From assembly GCF_001907975.1 (NCBI RefSeq), contig NZ_CP017835.1, positions 1-42,228 of the forward strand: a stretch of DNA of 42,228 nt, in the 5' to 3' direction. The notes beneath the pieces were generated by a model. That model ran no database searches and had not been told where the DNA came from. It saw nothing but the letters and a program-made list of their open reading frames with translations. Source of the DNA: Silvanigrella aquatica. Its GTDB lineage: Bacteria > Bdellovibrionota_B > Oligoflexia > Silvanigrellales > Silvanigrellaceae. The position numbers and the translations under genes are program-made. Positions 33,682-41,942 of this stretch are shown here, one piece after another (the first letter of the stretch is position 1; each line of letters begins with the position of its first letter).

Positions 33682-33798
33682 AATGTTTTGATAGTTCTTA
33701 ATATCAAAAATGTAACATAAAAATAATGCAATAAATGAAGTAAAAGCAGAAAATAAAAGTGTAAAAAATAAGGAAAATAAAATAAAATTTAACTTCAT
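33589..33798 (-). CDS. Small hydrophobic protein, convergent overlap
   Basis: 69 residues with AGGTGA nine bases before the ATG. Two hydrophobic segments (LFSLFFTLLFSAFTSFIALF and ISITFFALGLTVGL) and a basic tail. It lies 18 bp after the 202-residue gene on the same strand and could be the last gene of that operon. It overlaps the tail of the plus-strand membrane gene, so one of the two may be spurious. Confidence 0.4.
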   Translation of the reverse strand: MKLNFILFSLFFTLLFSAFTSFIALFLCYIFDIKNYQNISITFFALGLTVGLHTSILYYRKAFNSNKQK

Positions 33799-33816
33799 TC
33801 TTATTATTCACCTTTG

Positions 33817-34425
33817 TTAATTTAAACAATGTCCATTTTGAATTTTATTTAGCATTAAATTAAATTCATCAAAACTAACTTTGACCGCAGTTTCATCTTT
33901 TTTAGGCCAAACTTTCATGACATATGTGATGATATTTTTTGGGGAATAGATCTCTTCTTTTCCGATAATCCAAGTCGGCACATCAATTTCTTTGATTTTT
34001 GGGTACATTAATCTGTAATAATCTTCCAATTGGGCTTGGTTCTCAGCATCATCGGCAAATATAAGATGTGCAACAGTTTTATTGCATTTTAAACATGGTA
34101 AGATTTTTGATGGAATCAACTGCTTTTGGGGTTTCATATTGTGTTTAAATTGGCTTGCATCCAAATTCACATCTTTTACTTTGGTTGCTTTTTCAACTTC
34201 TGTAATCATCGCTTTTGTGATTGGCTCTAAGATTTCTTGTCGTTTTTTTGTCAATGGGTCTAAGGGATCTCCGATAACTTCACTTGAAAAATGAGACATT
34301 CCATTCATGTCACTTATAACAAGCCTTCCAAGATCCCCCATTACCTGATGTCTTAAAATGAAGGCAACAGTTGTACCAATCTGCTCTTTCCTACATGTGA
34401 TATCGCTTGGTAATTTTAAACTCAT
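33817..34425 (-). CDS. Hypothetical protein in the DUF4365 operon
   Basis: 202 residues, not recognised. The middle holds one CxxC pair (LPCLKCNKTVAHLIFADDA), perhaps half of a zinc site or a redox pair, followed by helical and beta segments. It follows the 382-residue gene by 21 bp on the same strand and is slightly richer in G+C than the transfer genes. Function unknown; the operon context suggests work with the nuclease-like protein. Confidence 0.6.
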   Translation of the reverse strand: MSLKLPSDITCRKEQIGTTVAFILRHQVMGDLGRLVISDMNGMSHFSSEVIGDPLDPLTKKRQEILEPITKAMITEVEKATKVKDVNLDASQFKHNMKPQKQLIPSKILPCLKCNKTVAHLIFADDAENQAQLEDYYRLMYPKIKEIDVPTWIIGKEEIYSPKNIITYVMKVWPKKDETAVKVSFDEFNLMLNKIQNGHCLN

Positions 34426-34446
34426 ACGTACCTTTTTGATGTTAAT

Positions 34447-35595
34447 TTAGCTATTTTCTATTAAATCGCTATAGCCTGTTAATAGCCAAGTACGCCCTGA
34501 TTTTTCAAGGGTTCCTTTAATTTTGACTTGTTTTTTATCACGGTGCCAATCACACGCTTTTAAATAATCAGTTTTATTTAAGGTAACACTGATTTTTTTC
34601 GGTAGGTCATCACCATTCGTTTTAATGACAACTGTATTTTCAATTTCTTCATCATCATCAGATGTGTCATCACGAGATAAACTACAAATATTTCCTATAA
34701 CAGATACTTTTCTTGATGATATTGAGCCACGAAGTACGTTACCGATTGATCTTAAGGTATCAAAAGTCCTTTCTTCAATCAGGACAGGTTTGATAGGTAA
34801 ATCTTTAGATGGCAGTGATTTATCCCAATGCGCACTGATTTCAACACTCAGATCTATTCCTTCTTGTTTAAGGCTTGCTAGTGCATCGGCAAGGTTTGCA
34901 TTTAAGCTTGTCTTGAAATCATTTTCTAGATCTAGGGAATCCCCGTTGATTGCAATAGCCCGTGCTTTTTGGGCACTCCTGATGATCCTTGTGATAAGCC
35001 TTCTTTGGATAGGATCAACATTTTCTGTTTCTTGTTCCGATTCTTGTTTTATTGATATTTGACTGCCATGGAAGATGTGTATGGGTTGCAAATCAAGAGG
35101 CATATCTACTGAAATCACAAAGCTTCCTACTTCTGTTTGCCCAAATCTTGATTTTTCAATGATTTTTTTTGCATCTTTCAATGCCCTATTAAACATAGAC
35201 TTTGCAGTAAGTTCAGAACATGCCGAGTAAACAAGGGTATCTCTGATGCTTTCAATGGCGTTCAATGTGTATTCAAGGGGAAGACTCCCAACATCAGCCC
35301 CTGCTCCAATGAACCTAAATTTCAAGGTATCCACTGATGGGGTTGCAATGTTTTTTACAACAGAATTGATATCCCTCTCCTCAACTTGGGACAGGGTGCT
35401 TATTACATTAAAAAGGGATTGACTATAATCTTTTGAATGTGTGTTCCTTGGGACAAGGACAACAAGATCCGTATTTAAAAATTGGTATTTAAAATTTTCT
35501 TGGACATTAAAATCAACTTGTGTCCAACCAGATCTCGAAAGGTAGGATTGGACAAAGTCAGGCTTAATTGAAGATATGTTTTGCAGAAGAGTCAT
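34447..35595 (-). CDS. Hypothetical protein coupled to the DUF4365 gene
   Basis: 382 residues. The N-terminal two thirds are mixed alpha-beta with no motif I know. The last 90 residues, VSVIGNICSLSRDD...KISVTLNKTDYLKACDWHRDKKQVKIKGTLEKSG, look like a beta-rich OB/SH3-like domain seen at the end of several uncharacterised bacterial proteins. Its ATG overlaps the upstream stop as ATGA, so it is translated together with the nuclease-like protein. A joint function, possibly defence, is inference. Confidence 0.65.
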   Translation of the reverse strand: MTLLQNISSIKPDFVQSYLSRSGWTQVDFNVQENFKYQFLNTDLVVLVPRNTHSKDYSQSLFNVISTLSQVEERDINSVVKNIATPSVDTLKFRFIGAGADVGSLPLEYTLNAIESIRDTLVYSACSELTAKSMFNRALKDAKKIIEKSRFGQTEVGSFVISVDMPLDLQPIHIFHGSQISIKQESEQETENVDPIQRRLITRIIRSAQKARAIAINGDSLDLENDFKTSLNANLADALASLKQEGIDLSVEISAHWDKSLPSKDLPIKPVLIEERTFDTLRSIGNVLRGSISSRKVSVIGNICSLSRDDTSDDDEEIENTVVIKTNGDDLPKKISVTLNKTDYLKACDWHRDKKQVKIKGTLEKSGRTWLLTGYSDLIENS

Positions 35596-36113
35596 AACGT
35601 AACTCCTTCCTTAATTTTTTGAAAGAAACTTTTAAGTGCTTCTGAGGTGAATTTTTGGGAATTCGGTATTTTAATCCTCTTTGTTTCCTTATTTTTTACT
35701 ATTTCTTTACCCCGTAATGAAATCCAATATGCACAGTGCCTGATTTCAAGCTTGGATGCGTCTTGTAAAATCCATTCCGTTTCTTCAGATGGTACTTGGA
35801 GCAGGACAAGGATTCTAGGTGTATTTACATCTGTGGATATAAGGTCATTGTAATTTTTAGTTTCTAAATCATATATGATTTCATTTTCCTTTAGCTCGAC
35901 ATCGTGCGAACATTTTAACTGGATATCGAGAGCAACCCCACTTTCAACATACCTTGTTGTTCCATCAGGTTTAGGTATCGTAATGACTTCTTTTAGCGTG
36001 AGATCGATTCCATAATCGTTTTCAGGTCTCGAAATATTTACACCAGCCTTTGCAGCGATTGCCCTAACATACGCATTGCTAAGATTGGCTTTATTGTTTT
36101 GTATAGTTGCCAT
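35592..36113 (-). CDS. DUF4365 nuclease-like protein
   Basis: 173 residues. NDYGIDLTLKEV at 32-43, then SGVALDIQLKCS at 58-69, give the spacing of a PD-(D/E)xK-type site, with Asp37 and Asp63-x-Gln65-x-Lys67 in place of the usual D/E-x-K. NTPRILVLLQVP follows. This is the DUF4365 pattern, a family related to restriction-type endonucleases. It is the first gene of a three- or four-gene minus-strand operon. Cleavage activity is not proven by the sequence, and Gln in the third position is a variant seen in some active members. Confidence 0.72.
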   Translation of the reverse strand: MATIQNNKANLSNAYVRAIAAKAGVNISRPENDYGIDLTLKEVITIPKPDGTTRYVESGVALDIQLKCSHDVELKENEIIYDLETKNYNDLISTDVNTPRILVLLQVPSEETEWILQDASKLEIRHCAYWISLRGKEIVKNKETKRIKIPNSQKFTSEALKSFFQKIKEGVTL

Positions 36114-36188
36114 TTGAATCTTTCAATCGTTTTATGCAGTAAAAAAATTACCACGCATTTTTGATATACTTCAAAACCTGTTTGAAAC

Positions 36189-36207
36189 AAAGAAAAGTCT
36201 TTTCTTT
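36189..36207. terminator. Short A/T-rich inverted repeat at the end of the ParB-like gene
   Basis: AAAGAAAAG (36189-36197) and CTTTTCTTT (36199-36207) mirror each other around one base, overlapping the stop of the ParB-like gene. The stem is weak and the loop too tight, so a terminator role is only possible. Confidence 0.25.
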
Positions 36208-36799
36208 AAGCCATTTTTTCGAGGAGATAATCTAAATCTTTTTCATTCTTAAAATTGATCCTGATTTCACCTGATTCTCTTGATTTTGAGTATTGGACGA
36301 TGACATGGAAGCCGCACGCTTCTTTAAATTGCTGTTGGTAATAGAGAAGTTCCTCGAAATCCAATTTTAAATTTTCATTTGTCATCTTTTCTACATTTAA
36401 CTGTTTTTCAATTTTTTTAAGATTTTCTTTTCTATTTCTTTGTGATAAAAGAGACCCACCAGCTCTTGCTTTAGGGTAATTGACTGCTTTCCTGGGTTTG
36501 TGCTTAGCACCATTTTGAATGAGTTTATCAATTTCAGCCTTTAAATATTGGAAATTATTCTTTGAATAATATTTTTGGCGTGATGCAAAAGTGCTGAATA
36601 GAACTCTTGCCGTAAAGATGTCAGGATAGAGAAGACAAAGATCTATGAGATTCTTTGGCCATGTCAGAAGCCAAAGGTGCTTATTAAGGTAATACTTGTC
36701 CATAACAAGTTCTTTTACTAAAAGAGCTTTTGTTTTGCCCCTTGTGAGCTGCTCATGGAGATAGTTTGCAATGCCAAATGGTGATTTTGGGTTTTCCAT
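36206..36799 (-). CDS. ParB/KorB-like HTH protein lacking the CTPase domain
   Basis: 197 residues from ATG 36797-36799, with GGGAGGGG just upstream; an earlier ATG at 36838 lacks a site. Residues 8-70 follow the ParB helix-turn-helix region (GIANYLHEQLTRGKTKALL, LNKHLWLLTWPKNL). The end IRINFKNEKDLDYLLEKM resembles the C-terminal dimer segment of ParB. The N-terminal ParB/Srx domain with the GERR CTP-binding motif is absent, and no ParA lies nearby. It could be a partition remnant, a copy-control protein, or a KorB-like repressor. No parS-like site was recognised. Confidence 0.6.
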   Translation of the reverse strand: MENPKSPFGIANYLHEQLTRGKTKALLVKELVMDKYYLNKHLWLLTWPKNLIDLCLLYPDIFTARVLFSTFASRQKYYSKNNFQYLKAEIDKLIQNGAKHKPRKAVNYPKARAGGSLLSQRNRKENLKKIEKQLNVEKMTNENLKLDFEELLYYQQQFKEACGFHVIVQYSKSRESGEIRINFKNEKDLDYLLEKMA

Positions 36800-36838
36800 T
36801 TCCCCTCCCTTTCTAATTCCCACAGGGGAGCCTATCAA

Positions 36839-37150
36839 AACCCCCTAGTTTTCGCAACCAGTGGTGAAAGATAATCCTAAACCATCTTAAAACCCTTGCT
36901 AATTCAATTTTATTCCCATTTATAAAAATATGAAATAACGGGCTCCTATGGTTTTTTGGCGAAAATTCTGTTTTAGATGACCCATAAGATTACTTATGGG
37001 ACATTTGCATACATGCGTAATACAGTTAAAATATGATATACAAATATATTACATCGATATACTTGAACTATTTTTAAAATATGATGTAATCCTACTTGTA
37101 ATATATTTTTACCCCTTTGGGAATTTGGGGCTTTGCAGGGAGCAACAGAC
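36839..37150. repeat. Intergenic repeats upstream of the tyrosine recombinase
   Basis: No gene is seen. CCCATAAG-ATTA-CTTATGGG (36981-37000) is a perfect 8-bp inverted repeat. TTAAAATATGAT occurs twice, at 37026-37037 and 37074-37085. AATATATTAC (37043-37052) is mirrored by GTAATATATT (37098-37107). Such paired arms next to a recombinase gene may be its recombination site for dimer resolution, or operators; neither is proven. Confidence 0.5.
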
Positions 37151-38173
37151 ATGTATAAGGAATTAATTTGCTATAATGATGTGCATTCTTGGATTGTCGT
37201 TGAGGGGTCTCTTACCATCAACTTTGAAAAAACACCCCCGAAAATCGCCCAGGAACGAGCCGATTTTTTGCGCACTTTTACGGCAAAAAATACGAAGGAG
37301 GCCTATAATCGGGCACTTGACGGATTTTTCAGGTTTTGGGAAAGCCAAGGGCTTGAAGTTTGGTGTGCCGCTGACTTCAGGCGGGCGCATTTAGACGAAT
37401 GGAAACAGAAGCTCACCGACAAACACACCCCATCCTCGGCAGGCTCTAAGCTTGCGCCCTTGTTGTCCTTTTTTCGGTTTGCTTATGATAGCAACTGGAC
37501 TACTCAAGATATCGGAAAGGGGATCAGCCTTCCAAGGGTGAAAAAAGGGAAGGCAAAGACAGAGGCACTCACAGAAGACGAACTGAAAAGAATTCTCACA
37601 TCGCTTCAAATGGAATTTGATGCGGCAACGGAACCAAATATTGAAACAGCGCATAGAAGAACTTGGCTCCGCTACTGTGTATTTATGACCTTATGCAGCG
37701 TTGGCATGCGTGTCTCGGAACTTGTTAACCTGAAAATCGAGGATCTGGATTTGACGGGAGAATTTCCAAGGCTCAATTTAAAGTTGAAGGGTGGCGAGTT
37801 GCACGCCCCTTTGATCCCCGATGACCTTGCCGCACTTTTAAAAAAATATGTTGTTATTTTAAGAAGAGGGGCTAACTCGAAGGAGCCTCTTTTTACTTTA
37901 AATCCCCTCTGTTGGGAACCACTCGAAAGGAAATACATAGGACGATTGATTGATGCCATTGCCAAAGAGAATAACGTAACAAAGAAAATCTCTCCACACT
38001 CTTGTCGTGCCACGGTCGCTTCACTGCTTCATAAGAATGGGGTTCCGATTGGAGAAATTCAGGATCTATTAGGCCATCGTTCCATTCTGACAACCATGAT
38101 GTACATAAAGAAAATCGATGAAGAAAAACAGAGCGCCGCAAGGAAAAACCCACTTTTTAATTTAACGAGGTAA
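37151..38173 (+). CDS. Tyrosine recombinase (XerC/XerD-like)
   Basis: 340 residues from ATG 37151-37153, with GGGAG eight bases upstream. An N-terminal SAM-like core-binding domain (FTAKNTKEAYNRALDGFF) is followed by the catalytic domain with Arg in VGMRVSELVNL, Lys in LKLKGGELHAPL, HSCR in SPHSCRATVASLL, His in LLGHRSI and Tyr in MMYIKK: the complete R-K-H-R-H-Y set. A plasmid dimer-resolution or integration role is likely. The gene is visibly richer in G+C than its neighbours, which suggests separate ancestry. The next gene starts three bases after its stop. Confidence 0.93.
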   Translation: MYKELICYNDVHSWIVVEGSLTINFEKTPPKIAQERADFLRTFTAKNTKEAYNRALDGFFRFWESQGLEVWCAADFRRAHLDEWKQKLTDKHTPSSAGSKLAPLLSFFRFAYDSNWTTQDIGKGISLPRVKKGKAKTEALTEDELKRILTSLQMEFDAATEPNIETAHRRTWLRYCVFMTLCSVGMRVSELVNLKIEDLDLTGEFPRLNLKLKGGELHAPLIPDDLAALLKKYVVILRRGANSKEPLFTLNPLCWEPLERKYIGRLIDAIAKENNVTKKISPHSCRATVASLLHKNGVPIGEIQDLLGHRSILTTMMYIKKIDEEKQSAARKNPLFNLTR

Positions 38174-38176
38174 CAG

Positions 38177-38980
38177 ATGGTTCGCTGTTATATGTGCGAC
38201 AAGGATGTCGAAAAATACAAAAGTAATAGCCATATCATATCAGAAGAACTATTTAAAAATGTAAAAGAACATGGAAAGATGATTTCTATTGATAATGCTG
38301 CTGGAATAAATAAATACTCAACCAAGGAAATCGAAGATGATTTTATCTGTCCTGAATGTGAAAATAAAACAAGGCATGATGATGGATTTGCTAAAGATTT
38401 TTTTATTGATAAAAAATATTTGAAATCAAGTGAAGTAAAATTAATAATTGATGGTCAGCAAATAGATTTAAAAAAAATTCCTTCGTTTAAAGAAGTTGAA
38501 AAAATTGACCACACTTGTTTTCCTAAATTTAAATTGTTTGTTTTAAGCCTTCTATTGCGTCATTATTGCTATTTAAAAGTTCATGAAAGAAGAATCATTC
38601 TTCCAGATGAGCATTTAAATGAAATCAGAAAATTATATCATAATAAAGATTCAACTGATTTGATAAAAAAATATCCAATAGTAATTTGGAAATACGACAA
38701 TTTTAATAATTCCGTATATTACCCAATAGGAACTAGAATTGAAGGTATAAATGCAATTGATATGCTCATTTTAGGATATCGAATTCATATGTATATAGAT
38801 AAACGACATCATTTTAACAATGGATATAAAGCATTAGAGATTTCAAATACTAATTTTAATTGCTTTGTATTTCAAGGTAAAAGTCAATTAATTCATGACT
38901 TAATGAGTAATGTATCATCTAATAAAACAAGTGGAAAACTGCAAAATATTTCAGTACAAGCTAAAAAAAGGAAAAAATAA
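38177..38980 (+). CDS. HNH-like zinc-binding protein
   Basis: 267 residues. CYMCDK (4-9), then SHIISEELFK, then ICPECENKTRHDDGFAKDFF gives a Cys2 ... His ... Cys2 pattern as in the treble-clef of HNH-type proteins. The His in SHII sits where the catalytic His often lies. The C-terminal 150 residues are unrecognised. It lies three bases after the recombinase and overlaps the next gene by one base, so all three form an operon. Nuclease activity is possible but not shown. Confidence 0.55.
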   Translation: MVRCYMCDKDVEKYKSNSHIISEELFKNVKEHGKMISIDNAAGINKYSTKEIEDDFICPECENKTRHDDGFAKDFFIDKKYLKSSEVKLIIDGQQIDLKKIPSFKEVEKIDHTCFPKFKLFVLSLLLRHYCYLKVHERRIILPDEHLNEIRKLYHNKDSTDLIKKYPIVIWKYDNFNNSVYYPIGTRIEGINAIDMLILGYRIHMYIDKRHHFNNGYKALEISNTNFNCFVFQGKSQLIHDLMSNVSSNKTSGKLQNISVQAKKRKK

Positions 38981-39759
38981 TGCAAGAAGCAGAAAAAGAA
39001 GTGCAAGAAGGAATAGGAAATTGGCAAGTCCGTTGTTCAAATAAAGACTTAAGATTTTTTAAAGAAGTCACTTCAAAATTTAATATGACAGCCCCACAGG
39101 TTGTGAAATTAGCGTTTGAAAACCTGCTTTTAAACCAAGACAAAGAAAGCGAGTCAAATAAAGTTTTAACAGAAGTTGATACCATCATGACAAGGCTACA
39201 CAACACAATCCGTTCACAAATTTTGTTGAATTTTGAGAAAGAAGAACAGTTAAAAAAACAAGCACTCGAAATGGAAACAGAGCAAATTGCGCTTGAAAAT
39301 GAAAGAAATTTACTTGAGTCAAATTTAAAGTCAGAATATGAAGAAAAGATGAAAAAAGTTGAGTTTGAGTTCCATGAAAAACTTGGAATCCAAGTTGGAG
39401 AATTTGAAGAGAGAGTATCCTTAAAAGATGGAGAACTTTTATCTTTGAGGGAATTATATGAAGAATTTGAAGCGAAATATGGAAGACTTGAAAAAGAACA
39501 TTCGACGCTTCAACAACAGTACAAAAATAATTTAAGATTGATCGAAATTACAGATGACAGGCTTTTAGAAACAAAGATTAAAGTTAAAGAGCTTGAAGAT
39601 AAGCTTCAAAAGCAAGATGTCCTATTTGAAAAAGTAAGGTCACTTGAAATTGAAAATGCAGTGTTGAAAACAAAAAATGAAACTTTGAATCAACAATTAT
39701 TAAAATTTGAGGATATAGCTGTTAAAAATCACGAACAAAAGGATTTAGGAGTAAACTAA
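38980..39759 (+). CDS. RHH and coiled-coil DNA-binding protein, KfrA-like architecture
   Basis: 259 residues starting at ATG 38980-38982, which shares a base with the preceding stop. Residues 15-50 (WQVRCSNKDLRFFKEVTSKFN, then APQVVKLAFENLL) look like a ribbon-helix-helix or short HTH unit. From about residue 85 to 245 the protein is one long coiled coil with heptads of Leu and Glu/Lys. KfrA of IncP plasmids has the same plan: a DNA-binding head and a coiled-coil tail helping plasmid stability. Sequence similarity to KfrA itself is not claimed. Confidence 0.6.
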   Translation: MQEAEKEVQEGIGNWQVRCSNKDLRFFKEVTSKFNMTAPQVVKLAFENLLLNQDKESESNKVLTEVDTIMTRLHNTIRSQILLNFEKEEQLKKQALEMETEQIALENERNLLESNLKSEYEEKMKKVEFEFHEKLGIQVGEFEERVSLKDGELLSLRELYEEFEAKYGRLEKEHSTLQQQYKNNLRLIEITDDRLLETKIKVKELEDKLQKQDVLFEKVRSLEIENAVLKTKNETLNQQLLKFEDIAVKNHEQKDLGVN

Positions 39760-40017
39760 GTTATCGGTTATGGTGTTCTATTATTTTTTGTTTTAAATGA
39801 TATTAAATAAAGTAATCATATAGATTTTGCATAAATAAATCATTTTTTACATATACTTGAAAATCATCTTGAGAAAGTTCATTTAAATTAAGTTTGAATG
39901 ATGATATTTTATAGTATTCAAATATGTTTTGGCTTAAAGTAGATTTATAATACAACCTTCATAGCACTATTATTAATAGTCATTTGATTAAACCCTTTCT
40001 TATATAAAAACTATTAC

Positions 40018-40500
40018 TTACCATGGAGTTTCAGAAGAAAATTTTATTCCATTACAATTATAATATATCTTAAATTCTTTATTATTATGAAATCTTTTCC
40101 TTAAATGATAATTACAACTATTACATATATAAATACATTTATAAGTATCACTGCTTTCATTCATTCCTGAACCTGTTAGTTGCATTTCCGTAAGTGACAT
40201 AACAAAATGATCATTATCATGTTTATTCCCACACAAATTGCAAACTGCCCTATACGTCTCATTATTAACGAGACTTTCTTTATTTAATGTTATTTCTTTA
40301 TCTAATATTGAAAATGAAATTTTTTCTAAACTTGAACCGCAATCGTAGCACAAATAACAAATAGTATCTATATAATTAACCATCTGAACAGATGCACTTC
40401 CAGAGCAATAAGAAAAATCAAACATTTTTGAATCTGATTTTATTTCTTTCTGACATACAGAACAATTGTCCCAATTATATTTTGATTTATTTAAAGACAT
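40018..40500 (-). CDS. Zinc-ribbon-type hypothetical protein
   Basis: 160 residues. Four Cys pairs, in CSVCQK, CYLCYDC, CNLCGNKH and CIYICNSC, suggest two zinc ribbons. No enzyme motif is seen. It is the last of three minus-strand genes that follow the surface lipoprotein gene around the circle. Function unknown. The region 39760-40017 beyond its stop shows no gene or clear terminator. Confidence 0.6.
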   Translation of the reverse strand: MSLNKSKYNWDNCSVCQKEIKSDSKMFDFSYCSGSASVQMVNYIDTICYLCYDCGSSLEKISFSILDKEITLNKESLVNNETYRAVCNLCGNKHDNDHFVMSLTEMQLTGSGMNESSDTYKCIYICNSCNYHLRKRFHNNKEFKIYYNCNGIKFSSETPW

Positions 40501-40524
40501 AATCTTCCCCTTTTTATGAGCAAT

Positions 40525-41436
40525 TCAATTATTTTTACTTGAGAATATTTTAAACTTACAACCTATCATATCTAAAATTAACGGATTATATGGATTATCT
40601 AAATAAGATTTTTCTTCTTCTGTAAGAACATTATTTTCAATTCTGTTATCTAAAATTTCAATATATTCACTTGGAATCCTATACTCTAATTTATACTCAT
40701 CAACTAAAAAAGAAGCTCTCTCAAGAACATTAAAAATATCAATTAGTTTTTTATTTATAATATTATCTTTTGTTAAGATTTCTTGTAAATTCTCAAATTC
40801 TTCGACCAAAAAATATTTTTTATCTAATAATTTTAACTTAATAGTTAGAATATCTCTTGCATATTTATCTCTGAAATATTCATATTCTTTAAATATATTT
40901 TTGCACAAGTCACAATTTATTAATTTTTTTAAAAATATTTCCCTTAGCCTTGGATTTGACCTCTTAATATTTCCAAAAACAAAACCATCAGCAACATCTT
41001 TTTTTACCCCTATACCAAAATAGTCAGCCTTGTATTCAAGTAAAACATCATCCAATACTAATTTTTTAGAGTCGTAATTAAGCTTGTCAAAGTCACGGTT
41101 GATATATTCTAAATCATAATTTAATTTTAAAAAATTTTGTATGTTATAGTGTGAATGTTGAACAATTTTATTTACACAATCTTCGTCTAAATTTCCGTAA
41201 ATTATTTTATTATTCAGCAATTCAATTGCACTTAAAATTTCAAATGAAGAAATAATGTTAAGGGGAATAGAATACTCAATATGATCGATCAGATCAATAA
41301 TCTTATTTTTATATACATTCTTAACATTATTAATAGTTAAATTTTGTTTTAATTCATTAGAAATATCTTTCTCAGTTCCAGAAAAGACAAAAGGCATTCC
41401 AGTTCCATCCATTGATAAAAAAGCGCTATGATTCAT
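40525..41436 (-). CDS. Hypothetical protein downstream of the surface lipoprotein
   Basis: 303 residues, not recognised. The start SMDGTGMPFVFSGTEKDIS is followed by a mostly helical, charged sequence with no membrane segment or signal peptide. One Cys pair (NCDLCKNIF) lies in the middle. It sits between two other unrecognised genes with gaps of 23 and 24 bp, so the three form an operon. Given their place after the transfer operon, cargo or effector functions are conceivable, but nothing in the sequence shows this. Confidence 0.6.
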   Translation of the reverse strand: MNHSAFLSMDGTGMPFVFSGTEKDISNELKQNLTINNVKNVYKNKIIDLIDHIEYSIPLNIISSFEILSAIELLNNKIIYGNLDEDCVNKIVQHSHYNIQNFLKLNYDLEYINRDFDKLNYDSKKLVLDDVLLEYKADYFGIGVKKDVADGFVFGNIKRSNPRLREIFLKKLINCDLCKNIFKEYEYFRDKYARDILTIKLKLLDKKYFLVEEFENLQEILTKDNIINKKLIDIFNVLERASFLVDEYKLEYRIPSEYIEILDNRIENNVLTEEEKSYLDNPYNPLILDMIGCKFKIFSSKNN

Positions 41437-41459
41437 AGTTGATACCTCATTAATTAAAA

Positions 41460-41885
41460 TTAACTATAGCAAAATATAGGATTTTCATATTTTTTAAGTG
41501 CAAAATCAGTCCAGTATATAAACCAATCAAGAATTTCATTACAAAATTTTGGATAAGATTTTTTTAATGAATCAAGTTTTTTTTCCTTAAAGATTGCTAA
41601 ATGATGTTTTGTTAATAAAGCTACGTTTGCTTCTTGGAATAACGAATATTCAAAAATTCCATATTCTCCAGCATCATTTTCTATTTCTTCTTTACTAAAA
41701 TATTTTTTCAATCCTGTAATTTCAATAAACTCAACCATTGTTCTATTGCTTAAATCGATTTTATTTTTGCCTTCAATCGGCGCATTCTTATCATTCAATT
41801 CTTCAACTTCAAAATGTAAATAAGAACAATTATCAGGGTCTTCAGGTCTGATAATTAGTTTTCCAATTCCTAAACTTACGCTCAT
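41460..41885 (-). CDS. Hypothetical protein, first of three after the surface lipoprotein
   Basis: 141 residues with no signal peptide. The first half is beta-like (LGIGKLIIRPEDPDNCSYLHFEVEE), the second half helical (DSLKKSYPKFCNEILDWFIYWTDFALKKY). It resembles the size and acidic character of small immunity or chaperone proteins, a comparison of appearance only. It starts 57 bp after the stop of the lipoprotein gene on the same strand. Confidence 0.6.
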   Translation of the reverse strand: MSVSLGIGKLIIRPEDPDNCSYLHFEVEELNDKNAPIEGKNKIDLSNRTMVEFIEITGLKKYFSKEEIENDAGEYGIFEYSLFQEANVALLTKHHLAIFKEKKLDSLKKSYPKFCNEILDWFIYWTDFALKKYENPIFCYS

Positions 41886-41942
41886 TTTTCTCTCTTCATT
41901 AATATAATTTTAATAATCTTATGAAATAATTATTAAAACATT

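Noticed and set aside
34625..35062. 145-codon plus-strand frame
   Set aside because: It is opposite the 382-residue gene, which has coupled translation and domain-like features.
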